64,000 bases of DNA from Shewanella gaetbuli (GCF_023284065.1 NZ_JAKIKP010000006.1:124001-188000); one strand, 5' to 3'. Numbered from the stretch's first letter, positions 46,799 to 56,827 are shown. Notes: generated from the sequence alone by a model not told the origin. Translations and numbers: made by a program.

Positions 46799-47644
46799 TT
46801 AAATCCAACGAATATGCGTTGTGAGGGTGTGGGTTTCACCTGGGGCTAATGATACGTTATCTTCTAACACATTGGCGGCTTCTAAACACACCATGGTTAG
46901 GTAATCGTCAGCATTAAATCTCGACAATCTTGCTGATTTTTCAATCCATGGGTTCCAAAGTACCGCTGATTGACTGTTTTCTCGGCTGACTTCAATGGTG
47001 CCATTTGGGGTGTGCAAATGCTGCACATCAGCTAACTGGGTATATACTCGGTCGGTTTCTTTATTAAAATTGACCGTGTCTGAAGGCTGTTTATAAGGAC
47101 CTTCTCCAAATTCAATGTATTTAGACCCAGTAAAACCCGAGGCTGAAAGTTGATGAATGTCGGTGATAGGGAAGTAAGTATGCAAAGCTTGCGTTAAATT
47201 GATTTGGTAATCGGCATTATTGGTGTTTTGAATACTAACAGTTAACGTTTCGCTTAATGTGAATAACACTTTCACTGAAGTATCATGAGGCCAGTATTGT
47301 CTATCTTGTTCATCAATATCTAAGCTAAATACCAGGTTTACAATTTGGTCATCAATGTTTACGGAATCTAAATTCCAAATTCGGGTTCTTGCAAAGCCAT
47401 GTTGAGGAAAACCTTCAACTTCACTCATGCCAAACCAAGGCCAGCAAACTGGGATACCCCCTCTAATACCATTACCGATTTGGTAATCATCTGCAGAAGA
47501 AACCCATAATAGTGGCGGTTTACCCGTTGGAATAAACTGATCTATTTGAGCACCTTGCATAAAAATTCGAGCTTCACACAAGTCTGTTTTCACTTCAACG
47601 AACTCGAGTCCATTGGTATGTTTTTGGGTGGTAACTGAAGCCAT
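46799..47644 (-). CDS. yeaD: D-hexose-6-phosphate mutarotase (YeaD family)
   Basis: Aldose-1-epimerase-fold protein that interconverts anomers of hexose 6-phosphates. The start was set at MASVTTQKH because AAGGAACAG lies just upstream; the frame continues seven codons before. The 281-residue protein has MQGAQIDQFIPTGKPPLLW, NGIRGGIPVCWPWFG, HGFARTRIW with a catalytic His, and ALHTYFPITDIHQ. These match E. coli YeaD. It is followed by a terminator and preceded by the DUF938 gene on the same strand, 61 bases apart. Confidence 0.9.
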   Translation of the reverse strand: MASVTTQKHTNGLEFVEVKTDLCEARIFMQGAQIDQFIPTGKPPLLWVSSADDYQIGNGIRGGIPVCWPWFGMSEVEGFPQHGFARTRIWNLDSVNIDDQIVNLVFSLDIDEQDRQYWPHDTSVKVLFTLSETLTVSIQNTNNADYQINLTQALHTYFPITDIHQLSASGFTGSKYIEFGEGPYKQPSDTVNFNKETDRVYTQLADVQHLHTPNGTIEVSRENSQSAVLWNPWIEKSARLSRFNADDYLTMVCLEAANVLEDNVSLAPGETHTLTTHIRWI

Positions 47645-47705
47645 AATACTGTTCCTTGGGTTCAAAAATTGTATCAGTGATGAATGTGTCTTACGCTATA
47701 TTGAG

Positions 47706-48308
47706 TTAGCGTTTAATAAAATGTAATAACTGATTGTTGGCCGGCATGGAGTGATCTTTAATAAGCTCAAAACCTTGATTTAATGCTAATTGGCAAATCC
47801 ATTCAACGTCTCTTATTGCACTTTGAGGATCACGTGATTGTAACCATAAATTAAAATCAGCATTACTATCTGAGGTAAATTGGCCCTGGTATTTAAATGG
47901 CCCATAAATAAACAATTGGCTCTCAGATTTACAGACCTGTGTTAGTGCTTCAAAAAATTGGCAAACTAGCGTTTCACTAATAATATGAAGGGTATTTGCA
48001 GTAAAAACTGCATCAAACTGATGCTCAGGCCATTGTTGTGCAATATCAAGAGGTATTGCCATAGGGAGATTGGCAAGATTTGCGTGGCTGATTCTTTGAT
48101 TTAGATCTTTTAGATGATGTATTTGCTCGGTCGCTTGCCAATAAATATGTGGTAATTTTTGAGCAAAAAAACAGCAGTGCTGTCCTGTGCCACTACCTAT
48201 CTCTAATAACGATTGGCAGTGGCTGAGTTGTGCTTGCAAAATATTTAGAATTGGCTGTTTATTGTTTTCACATGCTTGTGAAAAAGGCAAATTGGCTATC
48301 GGGTTCAA
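47706..48308 (-). CDS. DUF938 SAM-dependent methyltransferase-like protein
   Basis: A 200-residue protein with a methyltransferase Rossmann start, LLEIGSGTGQHCCFFAQKLP, and the DUF938 hallmarks FSQACENNKQPIL, FDAVFTANTLHII and YGPFKYQGQFTSDSNADFNLWL. The SAM-binding fold is clear but the substrate is not known. Its start overlaps the end of the response regulator gene by four bases, so they are probably translationally coupled. Confidence 0.87.
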   Translation of the reverse strand: MNPIANLPFSQACENNKQPILNILQAQLSHCQSLLEIGSGTGQHCCFFAQKLPHIYWQATEQIHHLKDLNQRISHANLANLPMAIPLDIAQQWPEHQFDAVFTANTLHIISETLVCQFFEALTQVCKSESQLFIYGPFKYQGQFTSDSNADFNLWLQSRDPQSAIRDVEWICQLALNQGFELIKDHSMPANNQLLHFIKR

Positions 48309-48967
48309 GACAAATCAACCTTTTCCATTTCAAGTTGTTGTAATGCAATAACTGCTTGAGTACGATTTCTGACCCCCAGTTTGCGGAAAATCGCGGTGGC
48401 ATGGGCTTTAATCGTTGCTTCTGAAACACCAAAATCATAAGCGATTTGCTTATTTAGCAAACCTTCGGCAAACATTTGCAACACTTTATATTGTTGTGGG
48501 GTGAGATCAGATAAACGGCTGGCCATTTGATCAGTTGTGTCTTCTGGTACTGGCACAACTTGAGTGCCTTGAGGTAACCAAATATCACCGTATAAAACTG
48601 CATTCAATGCTTCAGCAAGGGTTTCCATTGAAGAAGACTTGGGAATAAAGCCGCTACTGCCATAATGAATGGCTCTGCTGATTGTATTGATGTCTTCGTG
48701 GGCTGAAATAACCACCACGGGTATTTCAGCATAATGACTTCGCAAGTGAATTAAGGTTGAGTAGCCATGAGAGCCAGGCATTTGTAGGTCAAGTAATATC
48801 AGATCAAACTCAACACTGGAGTCATCCATTAGTTTTTGAAGTGCTTCAGCACTGTCGGCTTCATGCCATTGCGTATTGGCAAACGTCGGGGTTAATGCTT
48901 GTCTTAACGCATTTCGAAACAATGGGTGATCATCGGCAATGATAATATTTAAGTTTTCTAGCTTCAT
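48305..48967 (-). CDS. LuxR/NarL-family response regulator, orphan
   Basis: Two-component regulator of 220 residues. The receiver has ADD at 11-13, Asp60 in LILLDLQMPG and Lys in GFIPKSS. A LuxR-type HTH follows at about 155-210: LTPQQYKVLQMFAEGLLNKQ, then a recognition helix in SEATIKAHATAIFRKL. The frame runs open for about 130 codons upstream but those residues show no family similarity, so the start was set at MKLENLNIIIADDHP. No sensor kinase is adjacent. It is divergent from the M50B operon and coupled to the DUF938 gene. Confidence 0.9.
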   Translation of the reverse strand: MKLENLNIIIADDHPLFRNALRQALTPTFANTQWHEADSAEALQKLMDDSSVEFDLILLDLQMPGSHGYSTLIHLRSHYAEIPVVVISAHEDINTISRAIHYGSSGFIPKSSSMETLAEALNAVLYGDIWLPQGTQVVPVPEDTTDQMASRLSDLTPQQYKVLQMFAEGLLNKQIAYDFGVSEATIKAHATAIFRKLGVRNRTQAVIALQQLEMEKVDLS

Positions 48968-49072
48968 GGCTGTTATATTCGTTTTGTTGCGCGTGAAGAT
49001 ATCAATAATGTAACAGAAAAGTAACTTCTTGTTCCATTGGTTTGTAGAACATTTCAATGACATTCTAGTAAA

Positions 49073-49090
49073 ATTAGACTTTGGTCTAAT
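49073..49090. promoter_or_regulatory. Palindrome in the response regulator/M50B divergent region
   Basis: ATTAGAC and its exact complement GTCTAAT with a four-base spacer, in the 298-base gap between the two divergent genes. It lies about 110 bases upstream of the regulator. NarL-type regulators often bind short palindromes of this kind; the match to any known consensus was not shown. Confidence 0.3.
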
Positions 49091-49265
49091 AGGGAGGTTG
49101 CCAGCTGAAATTGAATCTACATAGTTGAAATAATGCATCTTAAGCCGCGTTATCTCAAACGATAAAATTGTTTTACCATATGCACTTGAGAATGAATATT
49201 GATATTTTACATTTACCGAGCAAGTTGAGCATTTATTATGCTCATGAGTCGATAAAAGGGGCAGT

Positions 49266-49964
49266 ATGTCAAATAATAATGCATTGAAACAAACGGACTC
49301 GGGCATTCCGAGTCGAAGTCGATTTATTGTTGAGCTGATTTTGGCATTTTTATTGACCCGCATTCCGTATATTAGTATTCCAATTAAATGGTTCGAAAGC
49401 TTTTTTCATGAGTTGTCGCATGGCATTGCCACCATTGTGACTGGGGGAATCGTGAGTCATATCGAGTTGTTCCCCAATGGCACAGGCCTTTGTTTTAGCC
49501 AAGGTGGTAGCGGTATTATTATTGCGTTTTCGGGCTATATGGGGGCTGCAGTGTGGGGATATATCATATTCTTGCTGGCCACTTGGCGTGAAGGCATTCG
49601 CTTCACGTTAACACTTTTAGCCTTGACTTTGGTTGCCTCAATCGTATTTTGGGTTAGAGATTTTCTCACCTTATTGATTGTTATAGCCCTTGTTGGACTT
49701 ATTTTGTTACCACTTAAAGTAAAAAATAGTCGTCCTTTGAACAGTTTACTTCGTATATTAGCACTTGTGATAATTGTTAATGCCATGGCTAGCCCTGTGG
49801 TGTTATTCGGTTTGCCCGGACAAGGTGACGCTGCAGCTCTAGCGCAAATGACTTGGATACCTGCTTGGATATGGGTATTTCTTTGGCTGGGAATCAGCTG
49901 TGGAGCACTTTGGTTATGTTGGAAGAAAGTAATTATTAAAAAGGAAAAATTTAATGAAATCTAA
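49266..49964 (+). CDS. M50B family intramembrane metallopeptidase
   Basis: A 232-residue membrane protein with about six transmembrane segments. The zinc site HELSH has His48 and His52 and Glu49, in FFHELSHGIATIV. The region TGGIVSHIELFPNGTG resembles the peptidase M50B-like family. Members cut or act on membrane proteins, but many have unknown substrates. Ribosome site AAAGGGG precedes the ATG. The last 11 bases overlap the exported methyltransferase gene, so this is the first gene of an operon of three. Confidence 0.85.
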   Translation: MSNNNALKQTDSGIPSRSRFIVELILAFLLTRIPYISIPIKWFESFFHELSHGIATIVTGGIVSHIELFPNGTGLCFSQGGSGIIIAFSGYMGAAVWGYIIFLLATWREGIRFTLTLLALTLVASIVFWVRDFLTLLIVIALVGLILLPLKVKNSRPLNSLLRILALVIIVNAMASPVVLFGLPGQGDAAALAQMTWIPAWIWVFLWLGISCGALWLCWKKVIIKKEKFNEI

Positions 49965-50799
49965 GTTTGTATTAGCAATGGCAATGAGCCTTGCTTCTGT
50001 TAGTTTAACTTCTACGATGTTTTCACCAGCGGTTAGCGCGCAAGAACTTACCATTAACCAAGCGCTAGCTGATGCGGTGGCCAGTGACTTTCGTCGTCAA
50101 TCAAATGTCGCTAGAGATAATTATCGTCACCCCGCTGAAACGTTAGCTTTCTTTGATGTTAAACCAGAGCAAACGGTTGTTGAGCTTTGGCCTGGTGGTG
50201 GGTGGTATGCTGAAATACTTGCGCCATATCTTGCTGACAAAGGTCAATATATTGCGGCAAATTTTGAGACTCAGCCTAAAGAAGATACAAGGCGTTCAGC
50301 TTATTTTAAGTCAGCTGGAGAGAAGTTTGAAAAATGGGTGTCTGACAATAAAGCTATTGTGGGTGACGTGAAATTTGTCACCTTAAATCCTCCTGAGAAA
50401 CTAAGCCTTGGCGAAGATAATTCAGTGGATCATGTTCTAACATTCAGAAATTTACATAATTGGGCAACGAATGATCAATTAGAAGGGGTGTTTGAAGCCG
50501 CTTATGCAGTGTTAAAAGTCGGTGGTTCATTTGGCGTTGTTGAGCATCGAGCGAATAAAGGTATGGAGGCTAAAAGTGGTTATATGGAACAACAGCAAAT
50601 GATAGACCTAGCTAAAAAAGTTGGTTTTGAATTAGTGGCTAGTTCAGAAATTAATGCCAATCCTAAAGACACTAAAGATTATCCCAAAGGTGTTTGGACA
50701 TTGCCGCCAAATTTGAGAATGGGTGATGAAGATAAGCAAAAGTATATTGATATCGGTGAAAGTGACCGAATGACATTGAAGTTTTTAAAAGCGAAATAA
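49954..50799 (+). CDS. SAM-methyltransferase-fold protein with signal peptide
   Basis: A 281-residue protein whose first 29 residues look like an export signal (LAMAMSLASVSLTSTMFSPAVSA, cut at about SAQE). The rest is a class I methyltransferase fold with the SAM motif VVELWPGGGWYAEILAPYL, a DHVLTFRNLHNW block and GGSFGVVEHRANKG near the end, resembling the COG4798 predicted methyltransferases. SAM is not normally available in the periplasm, so it may act as a non-catalytic binder or on an imported cofactor; the location is inferred. It overlaps the M50B gene and is three bases from the hydrolase gene. Confidence 0.83.
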   Translation: MKSKFVLAMAMSLASVSLTSTMFSPAVSAQELTINQALADAVASDFRRQSNVARDNYRHPAETLAFFDVKPEQTVVELWPGGGWYAEILAPYLADKGQYIAANFETQPKEDTRRSAYFKSAGEKFEKWVSDNKAIVGDVKFVTLNPPEKLSLGEDNSVDHVLTFRNLHNWATNDQLEGVFEAAYAVLKVGGSFGVVEHRANKGMEAKSGYMEQQQMIDLAKKVGFELVASSEINANPKDTKDYPKGVWTLPPNLRMGDEDKQKYIDIGESDRMTLKFLKAK

Positions 50800-50802
50800 A
50801 AC

Positions 50803-51753
50803 ATGCAGAAAAATGAGTCAAAGCCGATGATGAAAACCAACCAAATAGGTGAAGAATTTACTATCCCTTTGGCTCATTTGAATATTGCAGCATGCCGATA
50901 CGGACATGAAAACTTACCCATCATTTTAGCTTGCCATGGCTGGTTAGATAATCTTAATAGCTTTAAACCACTGGCAGAGGCTTTTTTGGCTTCAGATCTA
51001 GTGGATCAATACCAGTTGATAACGTTTGACTGGCCGGGACATGGTTTATCTGAACATCGACCAGGATTATATCCTCTTAATTGGGTCGATTATGTTTATG
51101 ATCTCGATAACCTTATAGAAACCTTGTTGGTAGGGGTAAATCAACCAGACTTAGTTCTATTAGGACACTCTCTTGGTGGCATAGTTGCTAGTGCTTATAA
51201 TGCATGTGCGCCCCAAAGAGTTAACAAGCTGATTTTAATAGAAGCCATTGCGCCTTTGTTTGAAGATGCCAGTTTAATAAAGCAGCGGCTTAATAAAAGT
51301 TTGAAACAACATAGAGTTCATGCCAATACACACAATTCAAATAAACAACCAATCCCCACATCTCTTAAGCCCAGCGGCTATAATAGTATTGAAATTGTTG
51401 CCAAAGCCCGCCATAAGTTAACGGGTTTAGATGAAAAGTGGTGTCATTTAATTGCCCGTCGAAATCTCGTTAACGTTGACGAAAAATATTGTTGGCGAAG
51501 TGATTCAAGGCTTAAGCTTGACTCCATGTATCGAATGACTTTTGAACAAGTCGATGCATTAATGAGCCACAATGAGACCCAAACGCTTTTAGTGTTAGGT
51601 GAAAATGGCTATAAACAGCTAAAATCAGCAAAAAAACAAGTATTAGATTGGTTCACTGAAGTGCAGCTTATAGAATTACCGGGCTGTCATCATTTACATA
51701 TGAGCCATGCAACCAGTTTGTTGGCACAAATTCGAGCATTTATTCTAAAATAA
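50803..51753 (+). CDS. Alpha/beta hydrolase
   Basis: A 316-residue hydrolase fold protein. Motifs are LACHGWLDNLNSF (oxyanion region), FDWPGHGLSEHR and the nucleophile elbow GHSLGGIVAS with Ser123. His at the end, LPGCHHLHMS, completes the catalytic set. No signal peptide, so cytoplasmic. It resembles esterases and lipid-hydrolases of the serine hydrolase group, and the substrate is not clear. It is the last gene of the M50B-methyltransferase-hydrolase operon (three-base gap). Confidence 0.85.
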   Translation: MQKNESKPMMKTNQIGEEFTIPLAHLNIAACRYGHENLPIILACHGWLDNLNSFKPLAEAFLASDLVDQYQLITFDWPGHGLSEHRPGLYPLNWVDYVYDLDNLIETLLVGVNQPDLVLLGHSLGGIVASAYNACAPQRVNKLILIEAIAPLFEDASLIKQRLNKSLKQHRVHANTHNSNKQPIPTSLKPSGYNSIEIVAKARHKLTGLDEKWCHLIARRNLVNVDEKYCWRSDSRLKLDSMYRMTFEQVDALMSHNETQTLLVLGENGYKQLKSAKKQVLDWFTEVQLIELPGCHHLHMSHATSLLAQIRAFILK

Positions 51754-51795
51754 GCTAACCTAACGCTTAAAGCGCTATTAATTTGATAACAATTG

Positions 51796-51811
51796 TGTGA
51801 TTATGTTCAAA
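51796..51811. promoter_or_regulatory. CRP-like site upstream of fadD
   Basis: TGTGA-TTATGT-TCAAA, nine of ten bases of the CRP half-site pair TGTGA-N6-TCACA. It sits 153-168 bases before the fadD start. E. coli fadD is CRP activated, which makes the site plausible; distance to the promoter is not known. Confidence 0.3.
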
Positions 51812-51963
51812 ATTAAAACGCTTGTATGATTTTACTTGCTATAACGATAACAACACGTTTGCTGATTATTTCTAATACTAACAAAAGCGAATAACAGTAA
51901 AACGATTTTAGCCACTGACGGGGAATGCACGTCTTAGCACAGTGGCAATAATAGGAGACACTT

Positions 51964-53637
51964 GTGGACCAGCCTTGGATTAATCACCTACCGGCCAATG
52001 TACCGGCTGAAATAGACCCTTCTGAATTTACTTCTTTAATCTCTATGTTTGAAAATGCAGTGTCAAAATATGCTGACCAACCTGCATTTATTAACATGGG
52101 GGCGACCATGACTTATCGCAAACTTGAAGAGCGAAGTCGTGCTTTTGCCGCATATTTACAAAATGAATTAAAGCTAGTAAAAGGCGATAGAGTGGCATTG
52201 ATGATGCCAAATTTATTGCAATATCCCATTGCATTATTTGGGGTGTTAAGAGCCGGTATGGTTGTGGTTAATGTGAATCCACTCTACACCCCAAGAGAGC
52301 TTAAACATCAGTTAGTTGATTCTGGCTCTAAAGCCATTGTTGTGGTGTCAAACTTTGCCCGCACATTGGAAGAAGTGGTTGATCAAACGCCGGTAAAGTC
52401 TGTGATTATTACAGGGTTAGGTGACCAACTCAGCGCGCCTAAACGGACCTTAGTAAACTTTGTTGTTAAGTACATTAAAAAAATGGTGCCGAAATATGAC
52501 TTGCCTCACGCTCGTTCATTCAGAGATTCTTTATCTAAAGGCCGACGATTACAATACGTTAAACCTGAAATTCAAAGTGACGATTTAGCCTTCTTACAAT
52601 ATACCGGCGGTACTACAGGGGTGTCTAAAGGTGCCATGTTAAGCCATAAAAATATTGTCTCTAACGTGCTTCAAGCAAACGGTGCATATTCACCAGCGCT
52701 TAAAGACGGTACTGAGTTTGTTGTTACAGCATTACCGCTATACCATATTTTTGCTTTAACGGTTAATTGTCTATTATTTTTACATAAAGGCAGTAAAAAC
52801 CTATTAATTACTAACCCAAGAGATATACCAGCATTTGTTGGCGAGTTAAAAAAATATCCTTTTACTGCACTGACTGGAGTGAATACTTTATTCAATGCGT
52901 TAGTGAATAATGAAGATTTTAAAAACTTGGATTTCTCTAGGCTTAAACTGTCTATCGGCGGCGGAATGGCCGTTCAAAAAGCGGTTGCGGATAAGTGGCA
53001 AACGCTTACTCAAACCCGTTTATTAGAAGGCTATGGCTTAACGGAAGCGTCTCCATTAGTGACTTGTTGCCCTTATGATTTAGATGGGTACAACGGCTCT
53101 ATTGGTTTTCCTGCACCATCAACATTAATACAAGTTCGTAATGATGAAGGTGAAGTTTTAGCGCAAGGCGAAACCGGTGAACTCTATGCTAAAGGCCCGC
53201 AAGTGATGCAAGGCTATTGGCAACGTCCGGAAGAAACAGCAAAAGTCATTGACAATGATGGTTGGCTTGCAACGGGCGATATAGGTTATATGGATGAAAA
53301 AGGTTTTTTCTATATTGTTGACCGTAAAAAAGACATGATTTTAGTCTCTGGCTTTAATGTTTTTCCTAATGAAGTAGAAGATGTGGTTGCGTTACATCCT
53401 AAAGTAGTTGAAGTTGCCGCTGTTGGCGTTCCGCATGATGTAAGTGGTGAACTTGTCAAAATATTTGTGGTAGCAAAAGATAACTCATTGACTGAAAAAG
53501 CGCTAATTGATCACTGTCGTCATCATTTAACGGGATATAAAATCCCAAAACTGGTAGAATTTAGAGATGAATTGCCAAAGACCAATGTGGGTAAAATTTT
53601 ACGTAGGCAGCTTCGAGACGAAGTGAAAAAAACGTAA
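51964..53637 (+). CDS. fadD: Long-chain fatty acid-CoA ligase
   Basis: Activates exogenous or internal fatty acids to acyl-CoA via an acyl-adenylate. The 557-residue protein starts at GTG with AGGAGA eight bases upstream. The AMP-binding signature is [14 protein letters not shown], followed by [15 protein letters not shown], the adenylate-binding [15 protein letters not shown] and the C-terminal Lys in [14 protein letters not shown]. These match E. coli FadD. It is followed by a terminator and then rnd, the E. coli order. Confidence 0.95.
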   Translation: MDQPWINHLPANVPAEIDPSEFTSLISMFENAVSKYADQPAFINMGATMTYRKLEERSRAFAAYLQNELKLVKGDRVALMMPNLLQYPIALFGVLRAGMVVVNVNPLYTPRELKHQLVDSGSKAIVVVSNFARTLEEVVDQTPVKSVIITGLGDQLSAPKRTLVNFVVKYIKKMVPKYDLPHARSFRDSLSKGRRLQYVKPEIQSDDLAFLQYTGGTTGVSKGAMLSHKNIVSNVLQANGAYSPALKDGTEFVVTALPLYHIFALTVNCLLFLHKGSKNLLITNPRDIPAFVGELKKYPFTALTGVNTLFNALVNNEDFKNLDFSRLKLSIGGGMAVQKAVADKWQTLTQTRLLEGYGLTEASPLVTCCPYDLDGYNGSIGFPAPSTLIQVRNDEGEVLAQGETGELYAKGPQVMQGYWQRPEETAKVIDNDGWLATGDIGYMDEKGFFYIVDRKKDMILVSGFNVFPNEVEDVVALHPKVVEVAAVGVPHDVSGELVKIFVVAKDNSLTEKALIDHCRHHLTGYKIPKLVEFRDELPKTNVGKILRRQLRDEVKKT

Positions 53638-53642
53638 CATTG

Positions 53643-53668
53643 AAAACCGGCCAATAGCCGGTTTTTTT
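53643..53668 (+). terminator. Intrinsic terminator between fadD and rnd
   Basis: AAAACCGGC / GCCGGTTTT with a short loop and a run of seven T, just after the fadD stop. Confidence 0.92.
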
Positions 53669-53692
53669 ATCTTAAAAAAACTGGAGTAAGTT

Positions 53693-54811
53693 GTGTTAGA
53701 GTTTGAATATATAAGTAATGATGATGCATTAGAGTCTTTAGTCGCGCAATATCAAAAAGCTCCTCTTTTGGTACTTGACACGGAATTTGTGCGCACCCGT
53801 ACTTTTTATGCAAAATTAGGACTGATTCAAGCCTATGACGGTAAAACGTTGGCACTTATTGACCCAGTAGCAATTTCCGACCTATCGCCATTTTGGTCAT
53901 TATTGACCAATGAAAATATCATTAAATTAGTTCATTCATGTAGTGAAGATTTAGAAGTTTTTGCTCATTATGGAAAATGCCAACCTAAGCCATTATTTGA
54001 TAGCCAAATAGCAGCAAGTTTAGCCGGAATGGGCCATGGGTTGGGGTATGCCAAGCTGGTGGAACAATGCCTAGAGATTAGTCTTGATAAAGGTGAGTCG
54101 CGCACAGATTGGATGAAGCGTCCATTGTCTGACGCGCAATTACAATATGCCGCCAATGACGTGTATTACTTGTATGAATTATACCCGCAAATATTGCAGA
54201 AACTGATTGAGCTGCAACGTCTTGATTGGGTTTATCAAGAGGGTGAAAGACTGACAGAAGGGCGCTTAGACGCCCTGGATAATCAGCAAGCTTACCTTAA
54301 AGTAAAAAATGCATTTCAATTAACACGTCGTCAATTGGCCACATTGAAAGTGCTAGCGGCTTGGCGTCAAGAAAAAGCCCTTAGCAGAGATTTAGCCTTA
54401 GGTTTTGTTATTAAAGATCATGCACTGATTGCACTTGCTAAAAAATCACCTAAAACATTACCTGATCTGATTAATATGAATGACCTGACTGACCACGAAA
54501 AGCGCTTTCATGGTAAAGACTTAATCAAGGTTATGGCGACAGCTGACATGAGTAATTTGCCGGATGAAGTAGATGTTATCGCGTTAAAGCCTAATTATAA
54601 ACAAACCTTCAAGACCGTAAAGACACGTTTAACGGCAGTTTGTGAACAACACAATGTTCCAATGGAATTTGTGGGTTCAAAAAGGCTGATTCATCAATTT
54701 TTAACTTGGCTTTATCATGACAAAAATTCTAAAGCACCTTTGATATTGCAAGGCTGGAGAGGTCAATTAATTGGTGACCAATTACATGATATTGAATTTG
54801 CCGCAGAATAG
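53693..54811 (+). CDS. rnd: Ribonuclease D
   Basis: 3'-5' exoribonuclease of the DEDD family that trims tRNA 3' ends. Starts with a GTG preceded by CTGGAG. The 372 residues have ExoI LVLDTEFVRTRTFY, ExoII SCSEDLEVFAHYG, ExoIII ANDVYYLYELYP and an HRDC domain (about 208-285) with RRQLATLKVLAAWRQ. All four acidic residues are present, so catalysis should be normal. A terminator follows. Confidence 0.95.
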   Translation: MLEFEYISNDDALESLVAQYQKAPLLVLDTEFVRTRTFYAKLGLIQAYDGKTLALIDPVAISDLSPFWSLLTNENIIKLVHSCSEDLEVFAHYGKCQPKPLFDSQIAASLAGMGHGLGYAKLVEQCLEISLDKGESRTDWMKRPLSDAQLQYAANDVYYLYELYPQILQKLIELQRLDWVYQEGERLTEGRLDALDNQQAYLKVKNAFQLTRRQLATLKVLAAWRQEKALSRDLALGFVIKDHALIALAKKSPKTLPDLINMNDLTDHEKRFHGKDLIKVMATADMSNLPDEVDVIALKPNYKQTFKTVKTRLTAVCEQHNVPMEFVGSKRLIHQFLTWLYHDKNSKAPLILQGWRGQLIGDQLHDIEFAAE

Positions 54812-54854
54812 CCGACTAAAGGTCAATTGTAAGTCTTTGTAATCGTTCATCAAC

Positions 54855-54886
54855 AAAAAAGGATAAGCTTTCGCTTATCCTTTTTT
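54855..54886. terminator. Bidirectional terminator between rnd and minE
   Basis: Perfect 14-base stem AAAAAAGGATAAGC / GCTTATCCTTTTTT with a TTTC loop, ending in T on each strand. It ends rnd on plus and minE on minus. Confidence 0.93.
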
Positions 54887-54941
54887 AATCATATTGCCCA
54901 GTGAAATGTTGACTATTTATAGCCTGAGTTGTACTAAGACA

Positions 54942-55202
54942 CTATCTCGACTCAGGTAAAGTCACATTTAATTCTAGCACTGATAAATTATCGTCGTTTT
55001 GTTCAAGTTGAACGCTGACTTGATCATCTGCAATTTGAACATATTTGCGAATGACTTCAATAATCTCTTGCTTCATTTTTGGCAAGTAATCAGGGGCTTC
55101 ACGCTCACCGCGTTGATGAGCCACAATAATTTGTAAGCGCTCTTTAGCCAATGAGGCGGTATTAGGCTTTTTATTACTTCTAAAATAATCAAGTATTGAC
55201 AT
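54942..55202 (-). CDS. minE: Cell division topological specificity factor MinE
   Basis: Drives the MinCD oscillation that keeps the division site central. The 86-residue protein has the N-terminal amphipathic helix [11 protein letters not shown] (membrane binding), the MinD-activating [15 protein letters not shown] and the beta-rich topological part (ISVQLE-type strands). It follows minD by two bases. Length matches E. coli (88). Confidence 0.96.
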   Translation of the reverse strand: MSILDYFRSNKKPNTASLAKERLQIIVAHQRGEREAPDYLPKMKQEIIEVIRKYVQIADDQVSVQLEQNDDNLSVLELNVTLPESR

Positions 55203-55204
55203 AA

Positions 55205-56014
55205 TTAGCTACCAAATATCCTTTTTAGGAACCCTTTCTTTTCTTCTGTGACAAATCGTAGTGGCACATCTTCACCCAGCAACCTTGCAACAGTGTCACT
55301 ATAAGCAAGGCCTGCATCGCTTTCTTGGTCAATAATGACAGGGACACCAGAGTTTGAGGCTTTCAACACCGCTTGAGATTCTGGAATTACACCAAGTAAC
55401 TGAATAGCAAGAATTTCTTTCACATCTTCAACACTGAGCATTTCACCTGTTTTAACACGGTTTGGAGAATAACGGGTTAACAGTAGGTATTCTTTAATTG
55501 GCTCAAGGTTTTGTTCAGCACGGCGTGAGCGACTTTGCAGCATTCCTAAAATACGGTCAGAGTCTCTGACTGAACTGACTTCGGGGTTGGTTGTTACAAT
55601 GGCTATGTCAGCGAAATATAATGCCATCATGGCACCTTGTTCAATCCCAGCAGGAGAGTCGCAAACGATATAGTCAAAATCTTTGGCTAAATCATCTAAC
55701 ACTTTCCCGACGCCTTCTTTAGTTAACGCGTCTTTATCTCGAGTTTGCGATGCCGGTAAAATAAATAAATTTTCGCAGCGCTTATCTTTAATCATTGCTT
55801 GATTTAAATTTGCTTCACCATTAATGACATTCACAAAATCGTATACTACACGTCGTTCACAGCCCATAATTAAATCTAAATTACGTAAGCCGATATCAAA
55901 GTCAATAACAACGGTTTTTTTACCTTTTAACGCAAGGCCTGTTGCAATGGCGGCACTAGAGGTTGTTTTACCTACACCACCTTTTCCTGAAGTGACAACA
56001 ATAATTTGTGCCAT
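55205..56014 (-). CDS. minD: Septum site-determining ATPase MinD
   Basis: Deviant Walker-A ATPase that carries MinC to the membrane poles. Motif [17 protein letters not shown] at the N-terminus, [17 protein letters not shown] (switch I region), [13 protein letters not shown] (Walker B) and a C-terminal amphipathic membrane-binding helix [10 protein letters not shown]. 269 residues, as in E. coli (270). It is 26 bases from minC and two from minE. Confidence 0.97.
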   Translation of the reverse strand: MAQIIVVTSGKGGVGKTTSSAAIATGLALKGKKTVVIDFDIGLRNLDLIMGCERRVVYDFVNVINGEANLNQAMIKDKRCENLFILPASQTRDKDALTKEGVGKVLDDLAKDFDYIVCDSPAGIEQGAMMALYFADIAIVTTNPEVSSVRDSDRILGMLQSRSRRAEQNLEPIKEYLLLTRYSPNRVKTGEMLSVEDVKEILAIQLLGVIPESQAVLKASNSGVPVIIDQESDAGLAYSDTVARLLGEDVPLRFVTEEKKGFLKRIFGS

Positions 56015-56040
56015 GTGATTATTTATCCTTAAAATTTGCC

Positions 56041-56724
56041 TTATTGTGGCAATAGTTCAACAGTGAGAGTTTCGCCTTCTAGGCGGACACAACCTCTTTG
56101 GGCATGGCAATGTTGTTGCAAACTATCTGCGGTCCAATATTGCCCTGCTATAGATACTAGTTCAGCTTCTAATGAGCTGGCAATAATGACACTATTATTG
56201 TCACCTGCTGCACCAGCCATTGCTTTACCGCGTAAAGCGCCGTAAACATGAATGCTACCATCTGCAATAACCTCTGCGCCATTGCCTACCGCACCAAATA
56301 CAATTAAATCACTCTCTTTCGCATAAATTTGTTGGCCTGAACGAACATTTTGCTTAACGATTTTTGTCGTACGAGGGACGATTGTAGGTGCTTTAGCTTG
56401 CTTACCTGATTTCATTACTGCTAAACCAAGCTCTTTTGCTTGGGTGGCCAAGTTGGCAGAAGCTTCTGTCACTCCAACAATAATCAATTGTCGTTCTACT
56501 AGTAGCGACTTTAAGGCAACCAAATCCACGTTGCATTCGTTAAGTGCACTTAAATTTAACACTAATGGTGCGCCAATAAAAAATTGAGGCGCTTGGGCCA
56601 GCTTTTTATCAAGCTCGTTGGCAACACTATCAAGGTTGCTATTGTTAATATAAAGTACGGAAAGAGTAAAAGATGTGGCTTTTAACTCGAGATTTTGTTT
56701 TATCATCTCGTCGTTATTCTCCAA
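56041..56724 (-). CDS. minC: Septum site-determining inhibitor MinC
   Basis: Blocks FtsZ ring assembly away from midcell. The 227-residue protein has an N-terminal FtsZ-binding domain (about 1-105) and a C-terminal beta-helix for dimerisation and MinD binding, with [39 protein letters not shown] and [12 protein letters not shown]. The linker is a short basic segment (SGKQAKAP). First gene of minCDE. Its promoter is divergent from ycgL. Confidence 0.95.
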   Translation of the reverse strand: MENNDEMIKQNLELKATSFTLSVLYINNSNLDSVANELDKKLAQAPQFFIGAPLVLNLSALNECNVDLVALKSLLVERQLIIVGVTEASANLATQAKELGLAVMKSGKQAKAPTIVPRTTKIVKQNVRSGQQIYAKESDLIVFGAVGNGAEVIADGSIHVYGALRGKAMAGAAGDNNSVIIASSLEAELVSIAGQYWTADSLQQHCHAQRGCVRLEGETLTVELLPQ

Positions 56725-56827
56725 AAATTCATGCTTGTAAACTGATTTACAATTATTTTATTGGGTCACCATGTTATAGTGTGCGCAGTGGACTATCAAG
56801 TTTGAACCAGCGGAAATTTACACGAAA

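Noticed and set aside
48968..49363. Long N-terminal extension of the response regulator frame
   Set aside because: The residues before MKLENLNIIIADDHP show no family resemblance and overlap the divergent M50B gene start; the receiver begins normally at 48967.
51754..51963. FadR or PsrA operator before fadD
   Set aside because: No TGGTNNGACCA core is present, and GTTTG-type half sites are unpaired.
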